A program made the position numbers and the translations under genes. Shown in pieces: positions 8,762-17,133 of a DNA stretch of 64,000 nt. Positions within the stretch are counted from its first letter, which is position 1, and the number at the start of each line of letters is the position of its first letter. Under the pieces are notes generated by a model that was not told the DNA's origin, made no database searches, and worked only from the letters and a program-made list of their open reading frames with translations. Source of the stretch: UMGS172 sp045648145 (GTDB lineage: Bacteria; Bacillota; Clostridia; Oscillospirales; Acutalibacteraceae); NCBI GenBank assembly GCA_045648145.1, contig JAZRNK010000026.1, positions 10,779 through 74,778 of the forward strand, written 5' to 3'.

Positions 8762-9304
8762 TTGTTTTCTTTAAGTGACAACTACGACAACCGTTGTAAT
8801 TTGACTGACGGTTACTCATCTTTAGTTAAGGTTTTATCTGAATATGCACCGCTTGTTAAATCACGCGCTTCGTCCTTTTGCTTTGACGGTTGTGAACTTG
8901 ACGATCTTATTCAAGAAGGTAACATAGGTTTGATTTTGGCTTATTTTAAATACAATAGTGAGCTTTCTTCGTTTTCAACCTTTGCCCGTAAGTGTATTGA
9001 TTCTGCTATCATTGACTATCTTCGCAAAAACAACAGACTGACAAGTGTACCAAAAAAACTTCTTGTTGATATAAGTGAGATTGAGGTTGCTGATTCAGCA
9101 CCGTCGCCTGAGCACTACGTTTTTGTCAGTGACGAATACAACAATTTAGTCACCAAGGCGGAAACAACATTATCAAAGTTTGAATTTTCGGTTTTTTCAG
9201 ATATAATCAACGGTTTTTCGGTTGCAGAAATTGCTGATAAAAACGAAGTAGCCGTTAAATCTATTAGAAATGCCGTTAATAGAATTCGTGCAAAATTGAA
9301 ATAG
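8762..9304 (+). CDS. Sigma-70 family RNA polymerase sigma factor
   Basis: 180 aa from a TTG start at 8762, chosen because AAGGAG (8750-8755) is 6 bases upstream; an earlier in-frame GTG (8726) has no ribosome site. Region 2 is clear (ELDDLIQEGNIGLILAYFKY...SFSTFARKCIDSAIIDYLRK), as is region 4 with a helix-turn-helix (FSVAEIADKNEVAVKSIRNA). Its size and the EGNIGL motif suggest a SigH/SigI-like alternative factor. No anti-sigma gene is adjacent, so its regulon cannot be inferred. Confidence 0.85.
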   Translation: MFSLSDNYDNRCNLTDGYSSLVKVLSEYAPLVKSRASSFCFDGCELDDLIQEGNIGLILAYFKYNSELSSFSTFARKCIDSAIIDYLRKNNRLTSVPKKLLVDISEIEVADSAPSPEHYVFVSDEYNNLVTKAETTLSKFEFSVFSDIINGFSVAEIADKNEVAVKSIRNAVNRIRAKLK

Positions 9305-9312
9305 TTTAATAT

Positions 9313-9376
9313 GCCCAAGTAGCTTAAAAAAGCAGAGCGTTGTATTCAAAGATGTCGGTGCGATTCCGTCCGGGGC
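9313..9376 (+). pseudogene. Degenerate tRNA-like element
   Basis: The 64 bases between the sigma gene and the zinc-ribbon gene recall a tRNA: GCCC (9313-9316) can pair with GGGC (9373-9376), GCTT (9322-9325) with GAGC (9335-9338) as a D-arm, and CGG-TGCGATT-CCG (9356-9368) resembles a T-arm. No acceptable anticodon stem or 7-bp acceptor exists, so it is not a functional tRNA. It may be a decayed tRNA or an unrelated structured leader. Confidence 0.3.
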
Positions 9377-9409
9377 TAATAAAATACTCAATTGAGAGAG
9401 GTAAAAAAC

Positions 9410-9688
9410 ATGTTCGAAGACAAGACCCTTAAGTGCAAAGATTGCGGAGAAGAATTTGTTTTCACTGCCGGCGAACAGGAGTTTTACGAGTCTAAAGGCT
9501 TCGTAAACGAGCCGCAGCGTTGCAAAAAGTGCCGCGATGCACGTAAAAATGCAGGTAGAGCACCTAAAGAAATGCATGAAGCTGTATGTGCTACTTGTGG
9601 TAAGCCTGCTATGGTTCCTTTCGTTCCGCGTGACGACCGTCCTGTTTACTGCAGCGAGTGTTTCGCCAAAATGAAGGAACAAGCTTAA
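9410..9688 (+). CDS. Zinc-ribbon protein with two CxxC pairs of knuckles
   Basis: 92 aa from ATG 9410 (GAGAGAGG upstream). Four CxxC knuckles are visible: CKDC and CKKC around the block EFVFTAGEQEFYESKGF, then CATC and CSEC around KPAMVPFVPRDDRPVYC. The first pair is the small zinc-ribbon domain widespread in Clostridia; the second resembles a CxxC-CxxC ribbon. Function is unknown; nucleic-acid or protein binding is likely. It is preceded by a tRNA-like element. Confidence 0.85.
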   Translation: MFEDKTLKCKDCGEEFVFTAGEQEFYESKGFVNEPQRCKKCRDARKNAGRAPKEMHEAVCATCGKPAMVPFVPRDDRPVYCSECFAKMKEQA

Positions 9689-9703
9689 TATTAGCTTCGA
9701 CTG

Positions 9704-9736
9704 GCCGTTTCAGGTTTACTGAAACGGCTTTTGTTG
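9704..9736 (+). terminator. Terminator after zinc-ribbon gene
   Basis: GCCGTTTCAG and CTGAAACGGC form a perfect 10-bp stem around GTTTA, followed by TTTTGTTG. Confidence 0.9.
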
Positions 9737-9814
9737 TTATATCATCAACTATTACTCATTTTTTTATCTTTCAACACATTTATTTAATACATTGTTCATA
9801 TAATTTGATTTTAT

Positions 9815-9843
9815 TTGATTTAAAATACTATTTGTAGTAAAAT
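9815..9843 (+). promoter_or_regulatory. Putative promoter of the two-component/HtrA operon
   Basis: TTGATT (9815-9820), 17-bp spacer, TAAAAT (9838-9843), about 20 bp before the response-regulator start. Confidence 0.55.
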
Positions 9844-9863
9844 TTACAGTAGGAGGAGTTAAT

Positions 9864-10556
9864 ATGCCTAATAAAAAAGTTTTGATTGTCGATGATGACA
9901 GCAATATTTGCGAATTATTAAGACTTTATTTAGAAAAGGACGGTTTTGATACCGTTATCGCAAACGACGGTGAGTCGGCAATAGTTAAATATAATTTAGA
10001 AGAACCTGACATTATTTTATTGGATATTATGCTACCCAAGCTTGATGGATGGCAGGTATGCAGAACTATAAGGAAAAATTCCCAAGTGCCGATTATTATG
10101 CTGACCGCTAAAGGCGAGACATTCGATAAAATTTTAGGTCTTGATTTAGGCGCAGATGACTATGTCACAAAGCCTTTTGACACCAAAGAAATTGTTGCAC
10201 GTGTTAAAGCGGTTTTGAGACGTTCTTCAAATTCCGATGAAAACAATGAAAAGATTGTAAAATACGATAAGCTTATTATTAATTTAACTAACTATGAGCT
10301 TATTGTTGACGGCAAGCAGGTTGATGCTCCGCCAAAGGAATTAGAGCTTATATATCATCTTGCAAGTAATCCAAACCGCGTGTATTCCCGTGATCAGCTT
10401 TTAGATGAGGTATGGGGTTTTGAATATTACGGTGATTCGAGAACCGTTGACGTACACGTAAAACGCCTACGCGAAAAATTAGAAGGTGTTTCGGATAAAT
10501 GGAGCATTAAAACGGTGTGGAGTGTTGGATATAAATTTGAATCCAAACAAAATTAA
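9864..10556 (+). CDS. OmpR/PhoB-family response regulator
   Basis: 230 aa. Receiver domain with acidic pocket DDD near residue 10, phospho-acceptor Asp in IILLDIMLPKLDGW (about 52), MLTAKG and a conserved Lys in VTKPFD (about 105); then a winged-helix output domain ending in DVHVKRLREKLE and TVWSVGYKF. It activates or represses transcription once phosphorylated by the sensor encoded 2 bp downstream. AGGAGGAG precedes the ATG. Confidence 0.94.
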   Translation: MPNKKVLIVDDDSNICELLRLYLEKDGFDTVIANDGESAIVKYNLEEPDIILLDIMLPKLDGWQVCRTIRKNSQVPIIMLTAKGETFDKILGLDLGADDYVTKPFDTKEIVARVKAVLRRSSNSDENNEKIVKYDKLIINLTNYELIVDGKQVDAPPKELELIYHLASNPNRVYSRDQLLDEVWGFEYYGDSRTVDVHVKRLREKLEGVSDKWSIKTVWSVGYKFESKQN

Positions 10557-10558
10557 TT

Positions 10559-11992
10559 ATGAAAAACAGGTTGTTTAAAAAATTCTTCCTATCTACAACT
10601 GCTGCTATTGTTGTCAGTCTTGTTATTATAATGTCATTTTTAAGTGTTTTTGTGAGTTCGTATTTCGTTAACGAAAAAGAAAAACTGCTTATTAATAATT
10701 GCAAGACTATTACAAACGTTTTGTCTAACGAAACTGATAATGCTACTAACTTTCACGTTAGTCTGAACGGTATCTTGAATGTTGTTTCAAACGCTATTTC
10801 AGGTGAGGTATATGTTTGTGATGAAACAGGCAGGGTTTTTATTTGCAGTTGTTCTGAATGGAAAAATGAGAAAAGCTGTGAGCATTCCAAAACACAACTT
10901 TCAAACACAATAATTGATAACGCTTCCGACGGCAAGTTTTTTGAAATTGGCCATCTTGATGGTAGATTTAGGAATATTTACTATACTGCAGCAATGCCGT
11001 TTTTTACTGAAAGCAATGAAATTGCAGGGTATGTATTTATTTCATCTGCCGCATCACTCATTAAGGATATGTGGTCGGAATTATGGGACATTTATCTTAT
11101 TTGTAATCTTGTTCCCATAACCTTAATGTTCATCTTTATCTATATAATGACCAAGAAAATCACCAAGCCGTTGAACTTGATGTCTCAAGCAGCCATCAGT
11201 ATGTCTAAGGGCGATTTTTCAAAGCGTATTCCTATAGCCGGTGATGATGAAATTTCTGATTTAGCAAAAACCTTTAACAGTATGTCAAATTCATTATCTC
11301 AGCTTGAGTCAATGCGTCGAAGCTTTGTTGCTAACGTGTCGCATGAGTTAAGAACACCTATGACAACTATCGGCGGTTTTATAGACGGCATTTTAGACGG
11401 TACTATACCTAAAGACAAGCACGAGTATTATTTGAATATTGTATCGGCTGAAACAAAGCGCCTTTCACGGCTTGTTCAGTCTATGTTGAGCTTGGCAAGA
11501 CTTGAATCGGGTGAGCAAAAGGTAAACTTAACAGAATTTGCCTTGACAGACCTTATATGTGAGGTTTTAGTATCTCAAGAGCAAAGAATCACCGATAAAA
11601 ACATTGATATTACAGGACTTGACGTGGGTAACGATATTAAAATCACTGCCGACAGAGACCTGATATATCAAGCTGTATTTAACCTTGTTGATAATGCAAT
11701 AAAATTCTCACCTGAAAGCAAAACAATTTCTTTTGATATTTCTAAACAAGGCAATATAGTTTTGTTTAAAATTAAAAACGAGGGCAAAGGAATTAACCCT
11801 GAGGAATTACAGTATATATTTGACAGATTTTACAAAACCGATAAAGCCCGTTCGGCTAACAAGGACGGAACAGGATTAGGATTATATATAACTAAAACAA
11901 TTATTGATATTCATAAAGGTAATATTTCTGTTAGCAGCAAACCCGATGCTTATACTGAATTCATCGTTGAATTTCATCCAATAATTAATTAA
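10559..11992 (+). CDS. Sensor histidine kinase
   Basis: 477 aa. TM1 (about 14-36), an extracytoplasmic sensor loop (about 37-180), TM2 (about 182-202, ICNLVPITLMFIFIYIM), HAMP, dimerisation helix with catalytic His in VSHELRTPM (about 263), and an ATPase domain with NLVDNAIKFS and GTGLGLYI. The sensor loop contains a small cysteine cluster (VCDE...FICSCSEW...SCEHS), unusual for an exported domain and perhaps a metal or redox site. It pairs with the upstream regulator and probably controls the downstream HtrA gene. Confidence 0.93.
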   Translation: MKNRLFKKFFLSTTAAIVVSLVIIMSFLSVFVSSYFVNEKEKLLINNCKTITNVLSNETDNATNFHVSLNGILNVVSNAISGEVYVCDETGRVFICSCSEWKNEKSCEHSKTQLSNTIIDNASDGKFFEIGHLDGRFRNIYYTAAMPFFTESNEIAGYVFISSAASLIKDMWSELWDIYLICNLVPITLMFIFIYIMTKKITKPLNLMSQAAISMSKGDFSKRIPIAGDDEISDLAKTFNSMSNSLSQLESMRRSFVANVSHELRTPMTTIGGFIDGILDGTIPKDKHEYYLNIVSAETKRLSRLVQSMLSLARLESGEQKVNLTEFALTDLICEVLVSQEQRITDKNIDITGLDVGNDIKITADRDLIYQAVFNLVDNAIKFSPESKTISFDISKQGNIVLFKIKNEGKGINPEELQYIFDRFYKTDKARSANKDGTGLGLYITKTIIDIHKGNISVSSKPDAYTEFIVEFHPIIN

Positions 11993-12010
11993 AACAATAG
12001 GGGACTATGT

Positions 12011-13303
12011 ATGGAAAACGAAAACTTAAACTTTGAGCAACAGGATTTTAATGAAAATCAACAATTAAACGTTGAAGAACAAGTAGAAAACGAGCCTACT
12101 GTTTCATTTGATACGGTAAACGTTGTACCTAATCAGTCGTCATCTAAAGGCCTTAAGGTGTTCTTCTCGTTAATTGCTGTTATAGTTTTGCTAATATGCG
12201 CGCTTTCTGTAGGTTTTATTTTCGGAAAAAACTCTAATATCAGCAATAAACCAACTTCAGCAACCAATTTGGTTAATAAAAATGAAAATCAGAAAGAAAA
12301 CAGTTATACAAACGTTTACAACAATACTGCTCAATCGGTTGTAAGTATTACTGTTTACAACGATGCTGAAGGTGTTTTATCGTATGCCAGCGGAGTTGTT
12401 TATACATCGGACGGATATATAGTTACAAACGACCATATTTATTCCGAAGTTTCTTCTCCTAAGTTTATGGTGACTATGCTGGACGGTACTGAATATAAAG
12501 CAAAATTTATAGCCGGTGATACAAGAAGCGATCTTGCAGTTTTAAAAATTGATGTAAATAATCTTAAGCCTGCAACCTTTGGCAATTCACAAGAAATTGT
12601 TTTAGGCGAAGAGGTGATTGCAATCGGTTATCCGTCGGGTGCAAGTGGCAGCGCAATTTTAACCGGCGGTATGATATCTTCAAAAGGTATAAGAGTTTCA
12701 ACCTCGTCGTCATACACAATGAATATGCTTCAAACCGATACCGCAATCAACCCCGGCAGCTCGGGCGGCGCACTTGTTAATATGTATTCTCAGGTTGTTG
12801 GTATTACTTCAGCAAAGCTTGTTGGAACTGCTTATGACAGCGTAGGCTATGCAATTCCCTCGGCAACGGTTGTTAAGGTCGTTAATTCCCTCATTGAACA
12901 CGGCTATGTTACCGATAGGGGCAGACTCGGTATAACATATAAAGAAATTGATTCTATTTATTCTGAAATAAACGGTATACCTTGCGGTCTTTTGATTGAT
13001 TCTGTATCAACCGACAGTGAGCTTTACGGTAAAAACATATCTAAAAACGATATTATTACTCATATTAACGATGTAGAAATCACAAACAGTAATATTGCTT
13101 TAGATATTATTGAGAACACTTTGCCCGGGAAAACTATGTCTTTTACAGTTTATCATCCTTCGACCAAATCGTCTGAGGTTATTTACGGAGCGCTAATATC
13201 CGATCAGGGTTCATCAAGCTATTCGAATAATATTATAGAAAACGATAGCAACAACGATAACCCTTTTGATAACAACAGTTCTGATTTCTATTCTGACCAC
13301 TAA
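12011..13303 (+). CDS. HtrA/DegP-like membrane-anchored serine protease
   Basis: 430 aa. An acidic Asn/Gln-rich cytoplasmic N-terminus (1-45), one TM helix (about 50-72), a trypsin-like domain with His in VTNDHIY, Asp in RSDLAVLKI and nucleophile Ser in NPGSSGGALVN, then a PDZ domain (about 300-395) and a Ser/Asn-rich tail. It degrades misfolded proteins at the cell surface. It directly follows a two-component pair, the usual arrangement for envelope-stress control. Confidence 0.93.
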   Translation: MENENLNFEQQDFNENQQLNVEEQVENEPTVSFDTVNVVPNQSSSKGLKVFFSLIAVIVLLICALSVGFIFGKNSNISNKPTSATNLVNKNENQKENSYTNVYNNTAQSVVSITVYNDAEGVLSYASGVVYTSDGYIVTNDHIYSEVSSPKFMVTMLDGTEYKAKFIAGDTRSDLAVLKIDVNNLKPATFGNSQEIVLGEEVIAIGYPSGASGSAILTGGMISSKGIRVSTSSSYTMNMLQTDTAINPGSSGGALVNMYSQVVGITSAKLVGTAYDSVGYAIPSATVVKVVNSLIEHGYVTDRGRLGITYKEIDSIYSEINGIPCGLLIDSVSTDSELYGKNISKNDIITHINDVEITNSNIALDIIENTLPGKTMSFTVYHPSTKSSEVIYGALISDQGSSSYSNNIIENDSNNDNPFDNNSSDFYSDH

Positions 13304-13309
13304 TTTATA

Positions 13310-13342
13310 AAAGCGCACAAACAACCTTTGTGCGCTTTATTT
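13310..13342 (+). terminator. Terminator after htrA-like gene
   Basis: AAAGCGCACAAA and TTTGTGCGCTTT form a perfect 12-bp stem with a CAACC loop, then ATTTTT. Confidence 0.9.
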
Positions 13343-13365
13343 TTACAAAATACTGTAAATTAATA

Positions 13366-13393
13366 TTGAAATATTATGTAAATATTGTATAAT
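13366..13393 (+). promoter_or_regulatory. Putative promoter for the GH2 glycosidase
   Basis: TTGAAA (13366-13371), 16-bp spacer, TATAAT (13388-13393), about 50 bp upstream of the gene. Confidence 0.55.
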
Positions 13394-13444
13394 AGCCTTG
13401 TAGACTTATGTGTCATTTATTACACTTTTAGGAGAATGATTTTT

Positions 13445-15652
13445 ATGAGTAATACAACACCTTTGCAAAATATTGACTTTGCTAAAAAACCTATTGTGCG
13501 TTATGACCTTGAATGGAAAATCGGAGATTGCGGAACCGAAAAAAACACTCCCGAAACCATGATTCCCGCCACCGTTCCGGGTAACATTCAGTGTGATTAC
13601 GCAAAATATTATAATTATCCCGATCATAATTACGCTGATAATTTTAAGCAATTTGACTGGATGGAGAAAAACTATTTTCTTTACGAAGCCAAATTACCTG
13701 AGATTGAAAATGGTAAAACTGTTTATATTTGGGCTGACGGAATTGATTATGAATATGATATTTTAATCAATGATGAAGTTATATATCACCACGAAGGTAT
13801 GTTTACAAAGCTTCGACTTGACATTACCGAATATTTAAAGGGTAACGATAAATTAAATGTTTTAATTTATCCCGTTCCTTTAAACGAGAAAGTTACTATG
13901 GAGCGTGACCACGCAAACCAAACCTGTAAGCCTGCCGTAAGCTACGGATGGGATTTTCATCCAAGGGTAGTGCCGAGAGGCATTTGGGAGCCATTCCAAA
14001 TTGTCACAACCGACGGTTACTGTATTACCGATTGGGACATTAACACAGTAATGTCTAATGAGCTTGATTTTGTAACGGGAGAATTCAAGGCTGATTTAGA
14101 CGTAATAGGCGATTATGAGCTTTCGCTTACTATAACTACACCCGACGGCGAAGAGGTTTTTGCCAATACGGTTGAAAACGACGATATTATTTATTTCTCC
14201 GTTACCGAGCCTGAGCTTTGGTGGCCAAGCGGTTACGGAAAGCAGTATCTTTATAACTTTGAGGTTGCTTTATCTAAAAACGGCGTTGCTATGCAGATTA
14301 TCAACTTCCGTCGTGGCTTCAGAGATATAAAATTAAAGCAATATGAAGGTATTTGGCTTGAGCAGTTGGGCTATCCTAAGCGTTGCAACTCACAGCCTAT
14401 AACATTCTATGTAAATAACAAACCGATTTTTGCACAGGGTACTAACTGGGTTTGTCCTGAAATATTCTATGCAAATTTGAACCGCGAGAGATACGAAGAA
14501 GTTCTTTTACTTATCAAAAATGCCAATATGAACATTATTCGTTGTTGGGGTGGCGCAATTGTTAATAAAGATTCCTTCTTTGAGCTTTGCGATGAGTTAG
14601 GCTTACTTGTATGGCAAGAGTTCCCGCTTTCGTGCAACTTCTATCACGGTACTCCTAAATACCTTAAAACCCTTGATGAAGAATCAAAATCAATCATTAA
14701 AAGGGTTAAAAAATTCACCTGTCTTGCTCTTTGGTGTGGCGGTAACGAACTCTTTAACGAGTGGTCAGGTATGAATATGCAGGAGCCTGCAATAAGACTT
14801 ATTGACAGCAATTGCTTTAAATACGACCCAAAAACACCTTTTATTCCGACTTCACCGATTTATGAAATGATGCACGGTCATTACAGCTTCTATGACCGAA
14901 AATGGAAGGTTGAAGTTTTTGAGATGTTTAACACTCGCCGTGCAACAGGCTATTGTGAGGCTGGTATAAACGCAACATCCAGAATGGAAACTTTGAAAAA
15001 ATATTTACCTGAAGAATCTCTCAATAAATTTCGCCCTGAGGATAAGGATGTTTATTGGGATTTACATCACATTGAGCATCTTGACCTTGATAACATAGAA
15101 CGTTATTTTGGTAAACAGGATAAAATTGAAGACGTTGTTAAGCTTTCAGGTATGCTTCAGCAAATAGGTTATAAGTATATTTATGAGGAATCGCGTAGAC
15201 AATCTCCTAAATGTTCACTTGTTATGAACTGGTGCTTTAATGAGCCTTGGCCGTGCGCTGCCAACGACAGTATTGTTGAATACGACAACACACCTAAGCC
15301 CGGTTATTACGCTATTTGCGAGGCTTTGAGAAATAGTATGCCAAGTATGAGATATGATAAGTTTGAATACACAACCGGTGAAGTGCTCAAAATGGAAATT
15401 TGGTGGCTTACTAAGTTTTCGACCCAGCTTGACGGTAAAATCAACGTTTATCTCAACACCGACGAGGGTAGGGTACTTATTGGCTCAAGTGATAACCTAT
15501 CAAAACAGTTAGAACACAACGAAAAGATTTTTGATTTATCGTGCACTCTTAATATGAAAAACACTCAGATGTTCAGTATTGACGTTGAGGGTGAATTGGC
15601 TAACGGTGAATGTATAAAATCTGATTATAAGTTCCACTATAAAGCACAATAA
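13445..15652 (+). CDS. Glycoside hydrolase family 2 protein, beta-mannosidase-like
   Basis: 735 aa from ATG 13445 (AGGAG at 13430-13434; nearer ATG 13436 is too close). The layout is sugar-binding beta-sandwich, Ig-like domain, then TIM barrel. The stretch NIIRCWGGAIVNKDSFFELC...LGLLVWQEFPLSC and ALWCGGNELFNEW (acid/base Glu after Asn) is typical of beta-mannosidase and exo-glucosaminidase groups. The nucleophile is probably the Glu in GYCEAGINATS. No signal peptide is present, so it probably acts on imported oligosaccharides. Exact sugar specificity is not assignable. Confidence 0.88.
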   Translation: MSNTTPLQNIDFAKKPIVRYDLEWKIGDCGTEKNTPETMIPATVPGNIQCDYAKYYNYPDHNYADNFKQFDWMEKNYFLYEAKLPEIENGKTVYIWADGIDYEYDILINDEVIYHHEGMFTKLRLDITEYLKGNDKLNVLIYPVPLNEKVTMERDHANQTCKPAVSYGWDFHPRVVPRGIWEPFQIVTTDGYCITDWDINTVMSNELDFVTGEFKADLDVIGDYELSLTITTPDGEEVFANTVENDDIIYFSVTEPELWWPSGYGKQYLYNFEVALSKNGVAMQIINFRRGFRDIKLKQYEGIWLEQLGYPKRCNSQPITFYVNNKPIFAQGTNWVCPEIFYANLNRERYEEVLLLIKNANMNIIRCWGGAIVNKDSFFELCDELGLLVWQEFPLSCNFYHGTPKYLKTLDEESKSIIKRVKKFTCLALWCGGNELFNEWSGMNMQEPAIRLIDSNCFKYDPKTPFIPTSPIYEMMHGHYSFYDRKWKVEVFEMFNTRRATGYCEAGINATSRMETLKKYLPEESLNKFRPEDKDVYWDLHHIEHLDLDNIERYFGKQDKIEDVVKLSGMLQQIGYKYIYEESRRQSPKCSLVMNWCFNEPWPCAANDSIVEYDNTPKPGYYAICEALRNSMPSMRYDKFEYTTGEVLKMEIWWLTKFSTQLDGKINVYLNTDEGRVLIGSSDNLSKQLEHNEKIFDLSCTLNMKNTQMFSIDVEGELANGECIKSDYKFHYKAQ

Positions 15653-15829
15653 GTTGTTTCTACCAATCAATTTAGGTACTGTTTTTGGTAACATTAACAA
15701 AAAAGTGATATATTTAATTAGAGTTATGTATATTTTATAGAAAATTTGCATTTAATCTTGCATAAATATAAACTTTATGATATAGTTTATGCATAAATTC
15801 ATTATAAATATACATTTGGAGGCAAAATC
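15653..15829 (+). promoter_or_regulatory. argG upstream region with two candidate ARG boxes
   Basis: The 177-bp AT-rich gap holds TGCATAAATATAAA (15759-15772) and TGCATAAATTCATT (15790-15803), each close to the ArgR consensus TGNATWWWWATNCA and about one helical repeat apart in phase. A further partial match starts near 15748. An argR gene is present at 37656-38108, so arginine repression of argGH is a reasonable inference. Confidence 0.5.
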
Positions 15830-17059
15830 ATGAATAAAGATAAAATTAAAAAGGTTGTACTCGCTTATTCCGGCGGCCTTGATACTTCAATTATTATTCC
15901 TTGGCTTAAGGAAAACTACAACAACCCTGAAATCATTGCTGTTTCGGGTAACGTTGGTCAGGCAAGTGAGCTTGAGGGCTTGGAAGAAAAGGCTATTAAA
16001 ACCGGCGCTTCTAAAATTTACATAGAAGACCTTACTAAAGATTTTCTTGATAACTACGTTTTCCCGTGCGTTCAGGCAGGCGCTCTGTACGAGGATTATA
16101 TGTTAGGTACTGCATTTGCACGTCCGCCTATCGCTAAAAGAATTGCAGAGATTGCATTAGCCGAAGGCGCTGACGCTATCTGTCACGGTTGCACAGGTAA
16201 AGGTAACGACCAGGTCCGTTTCGAGCTTGCTATCAAGGCTTTCGCGCCTGATATGCCTATTATCGCACCTTGGCGTGAATGGGATATTAAATCTCGTGAG
16301 GAAGAAATTGATTACGCAGAGGCACATAACGTTCCTTTGAAAATCAACCGTGAGACCAATTATTCAAAAGACAAAAACATTTGGCACCTTTCACATGAAG
16401 GTCTTGATTTGGAAGACCCCAAAAATGAGCCGCTTTACAACAAGGAAGGCTTTCTTGAAATGGGCGTTTCACCCGAAATGGCTCCCGATAAGCCTACATA
16501 CGTTACAATTCATTTTGAACAGGGTATTCCTACCGCAGTTGACGGTGTTGAAATGGATTCAGTTGAGCTTGTAACTAAGCTTAACGAGCTTGGCGGCGCT
16601 AACGGTATCGGTTTGCTTGATATCGTTGAAAACCGTCTTGTAGGTATGAAGTGCCGTGGTGTTTATGAAACTCCCGGCGGCGCTATTCTTTACAAAGCAC
16701 ATAATGTTCTCGAAACCATTTGTCTTGATAAAGAAACTGCTCATTACAAATCACTTGTTGCTCAGAAGTTGGCAGAGCTTGTATATAACGCACAGTGGTT
16801 TACTCCTTTAACCGAGGCTATTCTTTCTTTTGTTAAGACCACACAGAAAACTGTTACAGGTGATGTTATACTCAAGCTTTACAAAGGTAATATGATAAAT
16901 GCAGGTGTTTCTTCACCGTACTCGCTGTACGATTCTGAGATTGCAACCTTTGACGAGGATGACGTTTACGATCAAAAGGATTCTGCAGGATTTATCAACC
17001 TCTACGGCTTGCCGACCAAGGTTTATGCCAAAATGAAGGCTAAAAACAATTTAAAATAA
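15830..17059 (+). CDS. argG: Argininosuccinate synthase
   Basis: 409 aa, normal length. ATP-binding PP motif VVLAYSGGLDTSI at the N-terminus, then HGCTGKGNDQVRFE, IIAPWREWDI and the citrulline/aspartate-binding blocks of the family. It condenses citrulline with aspartate in the penultimate step of arginine synthesis. GGAGG lies before the ATG. It is followed by argH after a structured 74-bp gap. Confidence 0.97.
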   Translation: MNKDKIKKVVLAYSGGLDTSIIIPWLKENYNNPEIIAVSGNVGQASELEGLEEKAIKTGASKIYIEDLTKDFLDNYVFPCVQAGALYEDYMLGTAFARPPIAKRIAEIALAEGADAICHGCTGKGNDQVRFELAIKAFAPDMPIIAPWREWDIKSREEEIDYAEAHNVPLKINRETNYSKDKNIWHLSHEGLDLEDPKNEPLYNKEGFLEMGVSPEMAPDKPTYVTIHFEQGIPTAVDGVEMDSVELVTKLNELGGANGIGLLDIVENRLVGMKCRGVYETPGGAILYKAHNVLETICLDKETAHYKSLVAQKLAELVYNAQWFTPLTEAILSFVKTTQKTVTGDVILKLYKGNMINAGVSSPYSLYDSEIATFDEDDVYDQKDSAGFINLYGLPTKVYAKMKAKNNLK

Positions 17060-17075
17060 TTTATTAAAGAAAAGA

Positions 17076-17105
17076 CGGAAAGCTGCCTTTTTAGGCGGCC
17101 TTCCG
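17076..17105 (+). other. Strong intercistronic hairpin between argG and argH
   Basis: CGGAA-A-GCTGCC pairs with GGCGGC-C-TTCCG across a T-rich loop. No T-run follows, so it looks like an mRNA-processing or stability element that sets the argG/argH ratio, not a full terminator. Confidence 0.6.
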
Positions 17106-17133
17106 CCTGATTGTTTAATTGAAGGTGAAATTT

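Noticed and set aside
9313..9376. Functional tRNA
   Set aside because: Only 64 nt, four acceptor pairs, no anticodon stem; kept only as a degenerate tRNA-like element.
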